Of a stretch of DNA of 30,527 bases, positions 15,250 to 23,500 are shown piece after piece. The notes under the pieces are model-generated. The model was given only the letters and a program-made list of their open reading frames with translations. It made no database searches and was not told the DNA's origin. Position 1 is the first letter of the stretch. The number at the start of each line of letters is the position of its first letter. This stretch comes from a virus: positions 1-30,527 of the IMG/VR virus record IMGVR_UViG_3300004463_000171, one strand, 5' to 3'. The position numbers were made by a program, and so were the translations under genes.

Positions 15250-16594
15250 ACAGCAGGACCAGGGCGATTTCAATCGCCAGGTCCTGGCGCAGTTCGCGGA
15301 GGTCCGCAAGAGCCTTGACGCCATAAAGGCGGCACCGGCTCAGACGCCGATCACGCAGGTTGCGCCAACCGCACCCGTCACGGCCTCCGCCGCGCCGACC
15401 AGCTCGCCCTTCATTTCGATGGCCGAGCAGATGGCGATGGCGAAGGAGCTGCGTCAGCGCTCGACCGACGAGATCATGCTGATGCTGGGTGAGCAGTCCG
15501 AGAAGGCAGGCAACGGTGTCCCGTTGGGCACGTGGCTGGCCTGGGGCGGCGTCCAGCGCATGCAGAAGTTCGGCTCGATCGCCAGCCAGCTCGACCCCGA
15601 CGTCAAGAAGCTGCTCGATACGTCGAGCGCCACGGCGATCATCCGCAACGACCTCGATCCGTTCATGTGGGAACTCTTCATCCGGAACTTCCCGGCCTGG
15701 GAACGCTTCCAGAAGGAGCCCGCGAACGGTCTGGTCCACACGTGGATGAAGACCACCGACTTCGGCGATGCGCAGTGGATGGCCGAGCTTGGCACGGTCA
15801 CCGACGACCGCAACACCTACGACCGCGGGCTGACCAACATCGGCATCCTCGCCACCCGGCGCGGCGTGTCGCTGAAGGCGCAGTTTGCGGCCCAGCAGGG
15901 CTTCCCCGGCGCGTTCAACCCCGAGCAGATGGAGTTGCAGGGCGGCCTGCGTGCGATGGCCTCACGGCTGCAGCACCAGATCTTCCAGGGCAACGCCTCC
16001 GACTCGGGCGGCGATGCCGACAGCGAACTCGGCGAGTACAACCCGCTGGCCTTCACCGGTCTGCGCCAGTTGCTCGCTGGCTCGCGCGCGGTCAACGCCG
16101 ACATGTCGGACGCCGATCCCGACAACTGGGACAAGTTGGTCACCAAGGTCAACGCTGCCGCCGTCGACATCATGCAGCGCGTCACGGGTTCCGGCCCGGT
16201 CGTCGCCTACATGGACCCGCTGGTCAAGGCCGCGCTCGACACGCAGGAGATCAACAACGTCCGGTACGTCAACACCCGTGTGCCAATCGCGGTAGGCCTC
16301 GAGGTCAACGCGATCAACACGGTGTTCGGCGAACTGCCGATCTTCGTGGTGCCGGGCGACTCGATCGGGTCGTACCAGTACGACGGCAATCGCGTGCGCG
16401 ACGTTTACCTGGTCGATCAGCCGACCATCACCCTGCCGTACCTGGGCAGCCCGGGCCCAACGACACTCGAGATCCCGATTGGCGTCTCGGGTCAGTTGAC
16501 CCACCTGTTCATCGTCTTCGGCATGTGGGGACTCGCGATGCGCTCCGAGTTCTTCAACAACAAGGTCCGCGTCGACCTCGGCGAGTCGCTGTAA
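15239..16594 (+). CDS. Major capsid protein (HK97 fold)
   Basis: This 451-aa protein starts at ATG 15239, overlapping the protease by 11 bases. Residues 1-30 are helical, followed by an Ala/Pro/Thr-rich linker (about 31-60). This fits a cleavable delta-like N-terminal domain for the upstream protease. The rest fits an HK97-fold capsid protein: a long N-terminal arm, RRGVSLKAQFAAQQGFPGAF, and a C-terminal IFVVPGDSIGSY...RDVYLVDQP segment of the P/A-domain type. Position directly after the protease is standard. No separate decoration gene follows. Confidence 0.87.
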   Translation: MDPEQQDQGDFNRQVLAQFAEVRKSLDAIKAAPAQTPITQVAPTAPVTASAAPTSSPFISMAEQMAMAKELRQRSTDEIMLMLGEQSEKAGNGVPLGTWLAWGGVQRMQKFGSIASQLDPDVKKLLDTSSATAIIRNDLDPFMWELFIRNFPAWERFQKEPANGLVHTWMKTTDFGDAQWMAELGTVTDDRNTYDRGLTNIGILATRRGVSLKAQFAAQQGFPGAFNPEQMELQGGLRAMASRLQHQIFQGNASDSGGDADSELGEYNPLAFTGLRQLLAGSRAVNADMSDADPDNWDKLVTKVNAAAVDIMQRVTGSGPVVAYMDPLVKAALDTQEINNVRYVNTRVPIAVGLEVNAINTVFGELPIFVVPGDSIGSYQYDGNRVRDVYLVDQPTITLPYLGSPGPTTLEIPIGVSGQLTHLFIVFGMWGLAMRSEFFNNKVRVDLGESL

Positions 16595-16614
16595 CTCGTC
16601 AGTCCCGTAGGCTG

Positions 16615-16644
16615 GGCCCGAGTCAGTCTCCCCTGACTCGGGCC
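16615..16644 (+). terminator. 12-bp perfect hairpin after the capsid gene
   Basis: Bases 16615-16626 (GGCCCGAGTCAG) pair perfectly with 16633-16644 around a 6-base loop, 20 bases after the capsid stop. No T-run follows, so this may be an RNA-stabilising hairpin or a partial terminator that sets capsid mRNA above the downstream genes. The rest of the 118-base gap shows no gene. Confidence 0.55.
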
Positions 16645-16712
16645 ACAACCTTCGTGGCGGGCTTGGCCGACGCTGGGGAGTTGACTGGGCCCGCCGCCAA
16701 AAGGAGCCTTCC

Positions 16713-17612
16713 TTGACGACCCCGTACCTGACCGAAGATCGTTTCAGGACTATGGGCCTCGGGGTTGACTTCGAGGGCCTAGACCCTGTCGAAATCCGTA
16801 GCATCCTGCTCTCAGCTTCGAGCACGGTGGACGACTTCTGCGCAGTGCCGCAGCAGCCGCAGCCGTACTCGTTCCGCGGTGGTGCGATCACCGACGAGGC
16901 GCACTCCTGGAGCCCGGGCGGTCTGCACGAGGCTCCGCAGACGGCTTTCTACCTGCGCCACAAGCCGATCAGGGAAGTCACCTCGATCGCCATCCACGTC
17001 ACCAACCTGCACTACATCACGATCAACCCCGACGACCTGTTCATCTGGCCGGATCTGGGCAAGATCGAAGTCGTCTCGCTGTCCATCTCGCCCTACAGCC
17101 TGGTCGGCGGCGGACTCTCGCCGATCCTCGGCCTGCGCTTCCCGCAGGCGCGCATCAGCTACACCTACGGCTACGAGTACCCCGTCACCGACGAGCGACT
17201 CGAGCCGACCGATGCGCGCACCTACCAAGCGGCCAACCAGTTCTGGTCGACCGCCGACGTAGAGGTCAAGGTCGACGGAGTTGTGAGCGACCCGGACGAC
17301 TACGAGATCGACCGCGAGGAAGGCGAGATCACCTTCGACAGCGCACAGTCAGCAGAAGCCCGCGTCACCGCCAGCTACTCGTACACCCTGCCCGCGTCGA
17401 TCGCCCAGGCGACCGGACTGATCGCCGCCGACAACATGAACAAGAGCGACCTCGTCGCCAAGGGCATGGGCAGCCTGTCCCGCCTGCGGGTCGGCGAGAT
17501 CGAGATGGCCCGCGGCCTGGGTGTCGGCGGACAGCGCAACAGCACCGTTCCATCCGTCCCCGATGACGCCGCGATCAAGCTGGCCGACTACGTCTTCGTC
17601 ACCGCCCGATGA
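16713..17612 (+). CDS. Head-tail connector/adaptor protein, enlarged
   Basis: The start is TTG 16713 with AGGAG about six bases upstream. The N-terminus (YLTEDRFRTMGLGVDFEGLD) and a middle segment that includes ARISYTYGYEYPVTDE match the gp6/gp15-like head-tail adaptor family. At 299 aa it is longer than most (about 100-200 aa), with an extra beta-rich segment around residues 178-225 (VEVKVDGVVSDPDDYEID). It joins the portal to the neck. The next start overlaps by ATGA. Confidence 0.75.
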   Translation: MTTPYLTEDRFRTMGLGVDFEGLDPVEIRSILLSASSTVDDFCAVPQQPQPYSFRGGAITDEAHSWSPGGLHEAPQTAFYLRHKPIREVTSIAIHVTNLHYITINPDDLFIWPDLGKIEVVSLSISPYSLVGGGLSPILGLRFPQARISYTYGYEYPVTDERLEPTDARTYQAANQFWSTADVEVKVDGVVSDPDDYEIDREEGEITFDSAQSAEARVTASYSYTLPASIAQATGLIAADNMNKSDLVAKGMGSLSRLRVGEIEMARGLGVGGQRNSTVPSVPDDAAIKLADYVFVTAR

Positions 17613-17989
17613 GCGGCCCACTGCTCAGCACATCGCAGCTCCGCTCGATCCAGAGCATGGGCGAGCGCGGCATGAACACAACCGTGCAGATCTACTCCAA
17701 GAGCGCCTACGGCAAGGACCCAACCAACCCCTACGGCGACGACGACGTCGCCTACGGCTCGCCCGCCACCGTCAAGGGCTGGCTGGTCACCAAGCCCACC
17801 GAGCGGCTCGATGTCAGCTCCGGCCAGGTCCAGACGCTGGCCACGCACCAACTGCGGGTGCCGGTCGGTACGGCCATCCTGCCCGGCGACAAGGTCACCA
17901 TCGGCAGCGAGGAATTCGTTGTCGTCGATGCGACCAACGAGCAGTCGTGGCCGGAGTGGACGGTCGCCTACCTGCGGGGTTACCAGTAA
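17609..17989 (+). CDS. Head closure/neck protein
   Basis: This 126-aa protein sits second after the capsid. MNTTVQIYSKSAYG and the later LATHQLRVPVGTAILPGDKVTI strand pattern match small head-closure proteins, which have an SH3-like beta-barrel and sit below the adaptor. The start overlaps the previous stop (ATGA 17609-17612), and its TAA overlaps the next ATG (17989). Confidence 0.65.
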   Translation: MSGPLLSTSQLRSIQSMGERGMNTTVQIYSKSAYGKDPTNPYGDDDVAYGSPATVKGWLVTKPTERLDVSSGQVQTLATHQLRVPVGTAILPGDKVTIGSEEFVVVDATNEQSWPEWTVAYLRGYQ

Positions 17990-18819
17990 TGGCCTACAAG
18001 ACCGGCGTCCACTTCATCAACTTCGACCGGATCGCCGAGACGATCATCAGGCGCGCCACGGTCGGCCTCAACCAGACCCTCGACTACTGCGAGGAGCGAG
18101 CCAAGGTCTACGTGCCGGTGCGGGCCATCTTCCCGCGCTCACGTCGTGGCAGGCACGGCTTCCCGCGGGTCCGGCTGCCGTCGACCGAGCAGCAGCGGCG
18201 CGGTGGCTTCGAGGTCAACATCATGCAGGCCTACCGCAGCAATGCGGCAGCCACGGAGCGCCTCTTCGAGCGGCCCGACGTCAATGGACGCGCTGGCCGG
18301 TCGTACTACGACAAGTCACGCGAGCGGCGCATTCGCCACGCCAACAGTGAGCAGCCGGTACTCAACATCGGCGGCGTCAGGGTGTCGGGCAACTTCCGTG
18401 ACGTCCGCAACGGCAAGCTGACCAACATCGGCCCGGGCACGCCGGAACCCAACGGCCCAGCGCCGACTCGACGCGGGCGTTACGAGATCGAGAGCGGTCG
18501 CGCCAACATCTCGTCAGTCAGGCTCGGTGCGACCGAAGCAGAGGATGTCAACCAAGAGCAGGTCGGTGGGGCGTTGCTCCACTCGATCCATGCCGAGTAT
18601 CCCCAATCCGTGCTCCTACGAGGGCTCGGAGGGTTGATCGAAGGCCACGTCGTGGCTGGAAGCGAGAAGGTCAACTATGCGGGCTACCAGGAGTTCGGGA
18701 CGCGCCACAACAGGGCGCACCCGTTCCTGCGGCCTGCGTTGTACGACAGTCGCGCCAAGCTGGTCAAGAACGTCGCTAGGGCGATCAAGGCCAGCCCACT
18801 GGGCTCTTCTCGTGGCTAA
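17989..18819 (+). CDS. HK97-gp10-like neck/tail protein, enlarged
   Basis: The true start is ATG 17989 overlapping the previous TAA. The frame is open far upstream but out of phase with the closure gene. The C-terminus VNYAGYQEFGTRHNRAHPFLRPAL matches the signature of the HK97 gp10 family (Y-x-x-Y-EFGT--x-A-PFLRPAL). Members act in head-tail joining or tail completion. At 276 aa it is nearly twice the usual size, with a Gly/Arg-rich basic central region (about residues 50-160) that may be an insert. Confidence 0.78.
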   Translation: MAYKTGVHFINFDRIAETIIRRATVGLNQTLDYCEERAKVYVPVRAIFPRSRRGRHGFPRVRLPSTEQQRRGGFEVNIMQAYRSNAAATERLFERPDVNGRAGRSYYDKSRERRIRHANSEQPVLNIGGVRVSGNFRDVRNGKLTNIGPGTPEPNGPAPTRRGRYEIESGRANISSVRLGATEAEDVNQEQVGGALLHSIHAEYPQSVLLRGLGGLIEGHVVAGSEKVNYAGYQEFGTRHNRAHPFLRPALYDSRAKLVKNVARAIKASPLGSSRG

Positions 18820-19225
18820 GACGTCAGCCAACATTGATCAAGGCCTGGTGCGGGCAGTACGAAACGCGTCTGCTTACAGCTCCCTCAATGGGATCTTCCC
18901 GGGCTTTGCTCCCGAGAAAGTCGACTACCCGTTCGCGACGTATAACCGGGTCGCCTCGCCTTACGAGGACGATTGGTCGAGCCGGACGATCATCGCGCTC
19001 TACGACGTATTCGTCTTTGCTCGTGCCGACGAGGTCGCAGCTAAGGAGCTCGACCAGTCCATCGCAGACGCGCTCGACGGGGCGCAGTTGACTGTCGATG
19101 GAATGACCACCCTGATCTGCCGCCGCATCAGCGACGCTCCGTCGTTCGAGGATGTCGACGAAGAGGGGAAGAAGATTTACCAAGTCGGCGGGTCCTACGA
19201 GATCTGGACCGACCAATCCCTCTAA
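18812..19225 (+). CDS. Tail terminator-like protein
   Basis: This 137-aa product starts at GTG 18812, overlapping the gp10-like stop by 8 bases. The sequence LVRAVRNASAYSSLNGIFPG, then VDYPFATYNRV and a VFARADEVAAKELDQSIADAL segment fit the tail terminator/minor tail (gpU-like, DUF3168-like) pattern: small alpha/beta proteins that cap the tail tube. Position just before the major tail protein supports this. Family identity is by pattern only. Confidence 0.65.
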   Translation: MAKTSANIDQGLVRAVRNASAYSSLNGIFPGFAPEKVDYPFATYNRVASPYEDDWSSRTIIALYDVFVFARADEVAAKELDQSIADALDGAQLTVDGMTTLICRRISDAPSFEDVDEEGKKIYQVGGSYEIWTDQSL

Positions 19226-19243
19226 CTCCGAAGGAGTTCCCTC

Positions 19244-19654
19244 GTGGCCAACTCGGGTACGAAGAAGCACGGTAAGAACGGTGCTATCTACCTCGGTGGT
19301 CCCAAGAGCGGCGGCGGCGTCAAGGTCGCGACCAAGACTGAGTGGACACTCAACTTGGCCCGTGATCGCGTGGACGCCACGGTTTTCGGCGAGACGAACA
19401 AGACCTACCTCGTAGGTCTGAAGGACATCAGCGGCACGGTTGCTGGCCTGCTCGACGTCAGTGGCGACCTCGTCGTCCTGGCCACAGACAGCGACTCGCA
19501 GGACATCTACCTGTACGCCGATGATGGTGCCTCGCCGGTCCTCGTTGCCTCGGGCCCCGGGTTCCTCGATGCCTCGATCACGGTGTCAAACACCGACGCA
19601 GCCCGCATGACGGGCTCGATCACGGCATCCGGCAACTGGGCGGTGTTCCCATAA
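19244..19654 (+). CDS. Major tail (tube) protein
   Basis: This 136-aa protein starts at GTG 19244 after a strong AAGGAG. It is rich in beta-strand patterns (GAIYLGGPKSGGGVKVATKT; LVGLKDISGTVAGLLDV) as in HK97-like tube subunits, with Gly/Ser/Thr-rich loops and no Cys. The gene is isolated by good ribosome binding and a downstream hairpin, as expected for a highly expressed structural protein. It forms the stacked hexameric rings of the tail. Confidence 0.7.
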   Translation: MANSGTKKHGKNGAIYLGGPKSGGGVKVATKTEWTLNLARDRVDATVFGETNKTYLVGLKDISGTVAGLLDVSGDLVVLATDSDSQDIYLYADDGASPVLVASGPGFLDASITVSNTDAARMTGSITASGNWAVFP

Positions 19655-19676
19655 AACACCCGCTGTAGCCTGCTAA

Positions 19677-19705
19677 CCTCCGAGTCGTTTAACGCGGCTC
19701 GGAGG
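19677..19705 (+). promoter_or_regulatory. Hairpin that buries the ribosome binding site of the next gene
   Basis: CCTCCGAG (19677-19684) pairs with CTCGGAGG (19698-19705), and TCG/CGG inside extend it to 11 pairs with one wobble and a 7-base loop. The 3' arm contains GGAGG (19701-19705), 7 bases before GTG 19713, so folding would hide the ribosome binding site. It could also act as a weak terminator. Confidence 0.5.
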
Positions 19706-19712
19706 GTAGAGG

Positions 19713-20033
19713 GTGCCAGCGATCCTATTTCGGGAAGTCAACGGTAAGGAAGGTTCTGTTCGCATCCCTGCGCTCGGTGTGGTCATCGGGCGCATGGCGA
19801 GCTGGACATTAAAGCGGCGCGGAGACGACGGCCCAGGTGAGGGCTCGTACGATCTCCGCGCCGCTTTGTCATATGCGAACCCCGTTCTGTTCAACCACGC
19901 CGAGTGGGCCGACAAGCGCGACATCCGAGTCACCATCGGGCGCAATGTCTACCGGCTGGAAGAGACAGGGGGATCGTTAAAACTCGAGGGCATGACCCTC
20001 ACTGTCGAAGGAGTAAAACTTGCCCACCCCTAA
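19713..20033 (+). CDS. Hypothetical tail-region protein
   Basis: This 106-aa protein starts at GTG 19713 with GGAGG seven bases upstream. It is beta-rich (SVRIPALGVVIGRMASWTLK) with no Cys or membrane span. I do not recognise a family. Between the tube protein and the assembly chaperone it is probably a tail component, possibly a second tail protein. Codon use is less GC-biased than the neighbours (for example CTA, TTT, TTA, AAA) and its centre encodes a 15-bp perfect inverted repeat (19811-19867), which could point to an acquired segment. Confidence 0.65.
   Translation: MPAILFREVNGKEGSVRIPALGVVIGRMASWTLKRRGDDGPGEGSYDLRAALSYANPVLFNHAEWADKRDIRVTIGRNVYRLEETGGSLKLEGMTLTVEGVKLAHP
19811..19867 (+). 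repeat. 15-bp perfect inverted repeat inside a coding gene
   Basis: AAAGCGGCGCGGAGA (19811-19825) and its exact complement TCTCCGCGCCGCTTT (19853-19867) are separated by 27 bases. Those 27 bases can form a further small stem (GCCC 19831-19834 with GGGC 19841-19844). In RNA this would be a very stable hairpin ending in UUU, which looks like a terminator although it lies within an ORF. Confidence 0.85.
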
Positions 20034-20388
20034 GTCACCAAAGGCTGGGGACTACAGCAACGAGTTCATCGAGTCGAAGTTCCACTTCCGCGGCACCGAG
20101 TACGTGCTGCGCGAAGTGTCGGTCGACGTCTACGACGACCTGGTCGAGATGGCCACGTCGAAGAACGACGTCGGCGACGAGATGATCGACAACGGTTTCC
20201 TGCGCAAGCAGCTCGCCCTCAAGACGCTGGTCAGCCCGCGTTTCTCGGACTTCATCGGCAAGCCGCTGCGCCTGTCCAATCGGATCATGAACGAGTCGTG
20301 GATCCTCAACCTCGGCCAGGAACCAGATGACGAGGAGAAGGAGCCCGACATCCAGGATGGTGAGCCCGAAGACAAGGGGGAAGGCTGA
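20020..20388 (+). CDS. Tail assembly chaperone, short form (gpG-like)
   Basis: This 122-aa product starts at TTG 20020 with AAGGAG six bases upstream, overlapping the previous gene by 14 bases. It is acidic at the C-terminus and has a helical core (EVSVDVYDDLVEMATSKNDV, then LRKQLALKTLV). The size, position right before the tape measure and slippery 3' end are typical of the G protein of the G/GT pair, which helps the tape measure protein assemble with the tube. Confidence 0.75.
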   Translation: MPTPKSPKAGDYSNEFIESKFHFRGTEYVLREVSVDVYDDLVEMATSKNDVGDEMIDNGFLRKQLALKTLVSPRFSDFIGKPLRLSNRIMNESWILNLGQEPDDEEKEPDIQDGEPEDKGEG

Positions 20389-20540
20389 CCGCGGCAGACC
20401 TCTGCTATCGCATCGCGCGGGATCTCGGGCTCGATCCTGCCGACGTCGCCGCGGCCCCACTCCACCGTTACCGAGCACTCCGAGCCGCCTTCATCCGCGC
20501 TAACACCCCGCCCAAGAAAGACGACGACGAGGACGACTGA
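20020..20540 (+). CDS. Tail assembly chaperone, frameshifted long form (GT-like)
   Basis: A -1 shift near GGGGGAA (20376-20382) joins the first 121 residues to a 52-residue extension read in the -1 frame from 20382, ending at TGA 20538-20540. The extension starts RLTAADLCYRIARDLGLDPA and ends in a Lys/Asp-rich tail. The stop overlaps the tape measure ATG (TGATG). In this position long-tailed phages usually make a GT fusion by -1 frameshifting. The heptamer G-GGG-GAA only partly fits the ideal slippery rule, so the exact shift base is inferred. Confidence 0.65.
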
Positions 20541-23500
20541 TGGCCTCTAAGAACGTCATAGCCTCAATAGCTGTCGGACTCGGCCTGGACACCGAAAGCC
20601 TGAAAGCTCAGGCCTCGGCTGCCCAGGCCGAAGTCGGCAACATCCTCAAGAACGGCCTGACCGTCAAGGTCCACGTTGCGCCGTATCAGGGTGAGGCCAA
20701 GAAGGTCGCCGACACGATCGCGCGGCAGGTTCGCGAGCAGGTCAACCGCGAGGTCAAGCTCTCGCCCAAGTTCACCGTTACCCGCGCCTCGATCAACAAC
20801 CTGCGCAACAACATCCAGGAAGAGCTGGCCAAGGAAACCAAGACGCAGGCCGGTGGTGTCGCCATCCCGATCAGCCGTGCGGCCATCAACAAGCCCGCCT
20901 TGCGCGAGAGCATCCAGGCGCAGGTCGACCAGATGGGCGCGGTCTACGTCACCTTCAAGGCGCGCTACGTCGACGAGGGTGGCCACTTTGGCGGGCCCGG
21001 CACCGCTGCGCCCCCAGACAGTACGCCGCCGCCGCGCCCGCCGCGCCCGCGCACTCCACGTCCCACCGCTGCGCCAGCCGCGGAAGAGCCGATCGTCACG
21101 CCTCCGCCGCAGGCGGTTCGGCGTACGCGTAAGCCGAGCGCCGCTGCCACCGCTGCCGCCGCCGCTCAGGCCCAGGCCGAAGCCCAGGCTCAGGCCCAGG
21201 CCGCAGACCAGCCCATATCCAAGCCGCCTCCGAAGCCACGCCGCAAGCCCGCTGCCAGTCAGACCGCTGCCACGGCGGAGGCCGCGAGCGGCACGACCAC
21301 GCCCAAGCCAGGCATCGTCCACGAAGCCACACGCCCCGGCTCGCAGCCGGGCAAGGCCCGTATATCCGGCACCGACCTGCTCGCAGACATGCTCAAGCGC
21401 ATGCAGGAAGGCGAAGACCCGGGCTGGAACTGGTCGACCGATGCGCCCGGTGCCCTGCGTCACACCTCTACCGGACCCTCAAAGCGCTATGCCGGGACTA
21501 CGCCGCGCACGATGAACCCGCAGATGCGGCTGACCTTCGAGAACCCGCGCTTTGATCCGACCAAGAAAGACTGGACCGGCATCAACAGGCCCGGCGTCCT
21601 CGACCTGCAACGCCTGCAGCTCGAGCGCGCGCGTAAGGCCGGGCTGACCGACGAGTATGGTTACAAGCAAGGCCGCGCCCTGATCGAGGCGGGCGATCTC
21701 GCTCTGACCAATCCAATTGCGGCGGTGGGGCAGATAGCCTCACTGTTGGCCGTTCACGCCCAGGGCGACCCCTCAAAGGCGGTCGAGGCAGCCGACAACT
21801 ACGTCGACATGCTGCAGGCGTACGCCGACTCCGTGACGGATCCCGACATGCTGCTCGTGGCGCGTCGTCACGGGAACGCCGCCGAAGCGGCCTTCCGCAC
21901 CATGAACCCCGATCAGTACAAGCGCATCAACACGGTCGAGAAGGCGACCGGTCGCCATGACGCCATGGAGATGGGCCTTGAGCCGGAGATGCTCTTCACG
22001 GGCATGATCCGCTCGATCGGCCAGGAGGCCTCGCTACGGCACGGCGCTGACGTGGTCGTCAAGAAGGGCGCGGGCAAGGGCCCCGGCGCGACGGGTCGAC
22101 GGGCTGGCCGGATCTCCAGCGCGGGCACGACGGTCAAGAGCCTGCTCGATCGGCAGAAGAAGGCTGCCGACAAGGCTGCCCAGGCCGAGCCGGTCAAGAT
22201 CACAGGCCTTGAGCTGGGACAGGCGGGCCCGCCTACGCCCGGTACGCACCTTGTCGGCAAAGAGTTCGAAGAACTCATGGGCAAGGGCGTAGAGGAGAAG
22301 GAGAAGCCCGAACGCAGGCTGTCGCCGACCGACCTGATGACGTCTGAGGAGCGTCGTCGCCGGGAGGATGTGCGTGCCCGCGAGAAGCAGCGGGAGCAGG
22401 ACCAGCGTGAAGGCATCGTCGTTGGCCGAGGGGCCAGGGTCGGCGGCGACATAAGGGTTCCAACAACCCCGCGCGAGCGGTTCCTCAGAAGGGTCGGCGC
22501 AATCGCGTCCAGTCGCGTGGCGGCGGCTGACCCCAAGGAACTCAAGCGCCTGAGCGGGCCGCTCGCTGGGATGGAGCCGAGCTGGCTCTCAGCGACGGAC
22601 GAGCAACGCCAGGCGCTCATGGAGATCTTCGGATCCAAGACGCTCGAGCACCTGCCGCTCAAGACCCTGCTGGGCATGCTCGGCAAGCGCGCGGGCGGCG
22701 GGCCGATCAAGTTCAGCGGCGGCATGACGCCGTACGGAGCGGTCAGTAGTTACTACCTGAACCGCATCAAGAACGTCCTGCCCTACGACCAGGAGGCGTT
22801 CTTCAATAAGAAGCACAGCGTCGTCAATCGCTCGCAGGCGATCAAGCTGCTCGAGCGCGCCTACCTCGCTGAGGAGGGGGAAGAGCACTACCCCGACATC
22901 ATGCGGGCCCACGGCAAGGCTGGCGGCGGACTGATCGAGCGGATCCTCTCTCAGTCGCTCAAGGGCACGCTGCTGCCGGGTGGCGCGATCAGGTCCGGCA
23001 TGGAGGCCGAGAGTCAGCACCTGAACCTGTTGATCGAGGCTGCCCGATCGGGCAAGGGTGCATACCTCGTCAACGAGCTGGGCGAAGAGTGGTTCCGCGG
23101 CAAGTCCGGCAAGACCATGTCGCTGGGCCGCGAGGAGCGGATCTTCTTCCCAGACGAGGACGGCGAGGTCATCGCGCACCACAAGCTGCCACACCGCTTC
23201 GCTGGCGGGCCGGTCAAGGCAGGCTACGACCCGCGCGAAGAACGCGTGGCGCTCGACAAGGCACCTGCCTGGATGAACCTCCTGAAGGCGGCATATCAGA
23301 GTCCTGCGTTCAACACAGGCGGCGGGTTGTCTGCGTTCTTCCAGATGAACCGTGGCCCGCTCCCGACGGGGCCGACTTCGAAGGTCCACGTAGCTGCGCT
23401 CGAGTCCGAGGCCCAGCAAATCCTCGACATCGTCGACGACGTGGCGAAGGACATGCGCGTGACCTTCAAGTGGGTTAAGTCACCCATCGAGCTACGCAAG

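Noticed and set aside
15532-16716. A 394-aa open frame on the + strand overlapping the capsid gene
   Set aside because: The product is Arg/Pro/His-rich low complexity, out of frame with a capsid gene that has clear family features.
17521-17988. Upstream open extension of the gp10-like frame
   Set aside because: It overlaps the connector and closure genes. ATG 17989 overlapping the previous stop gives a normal N-terminus.
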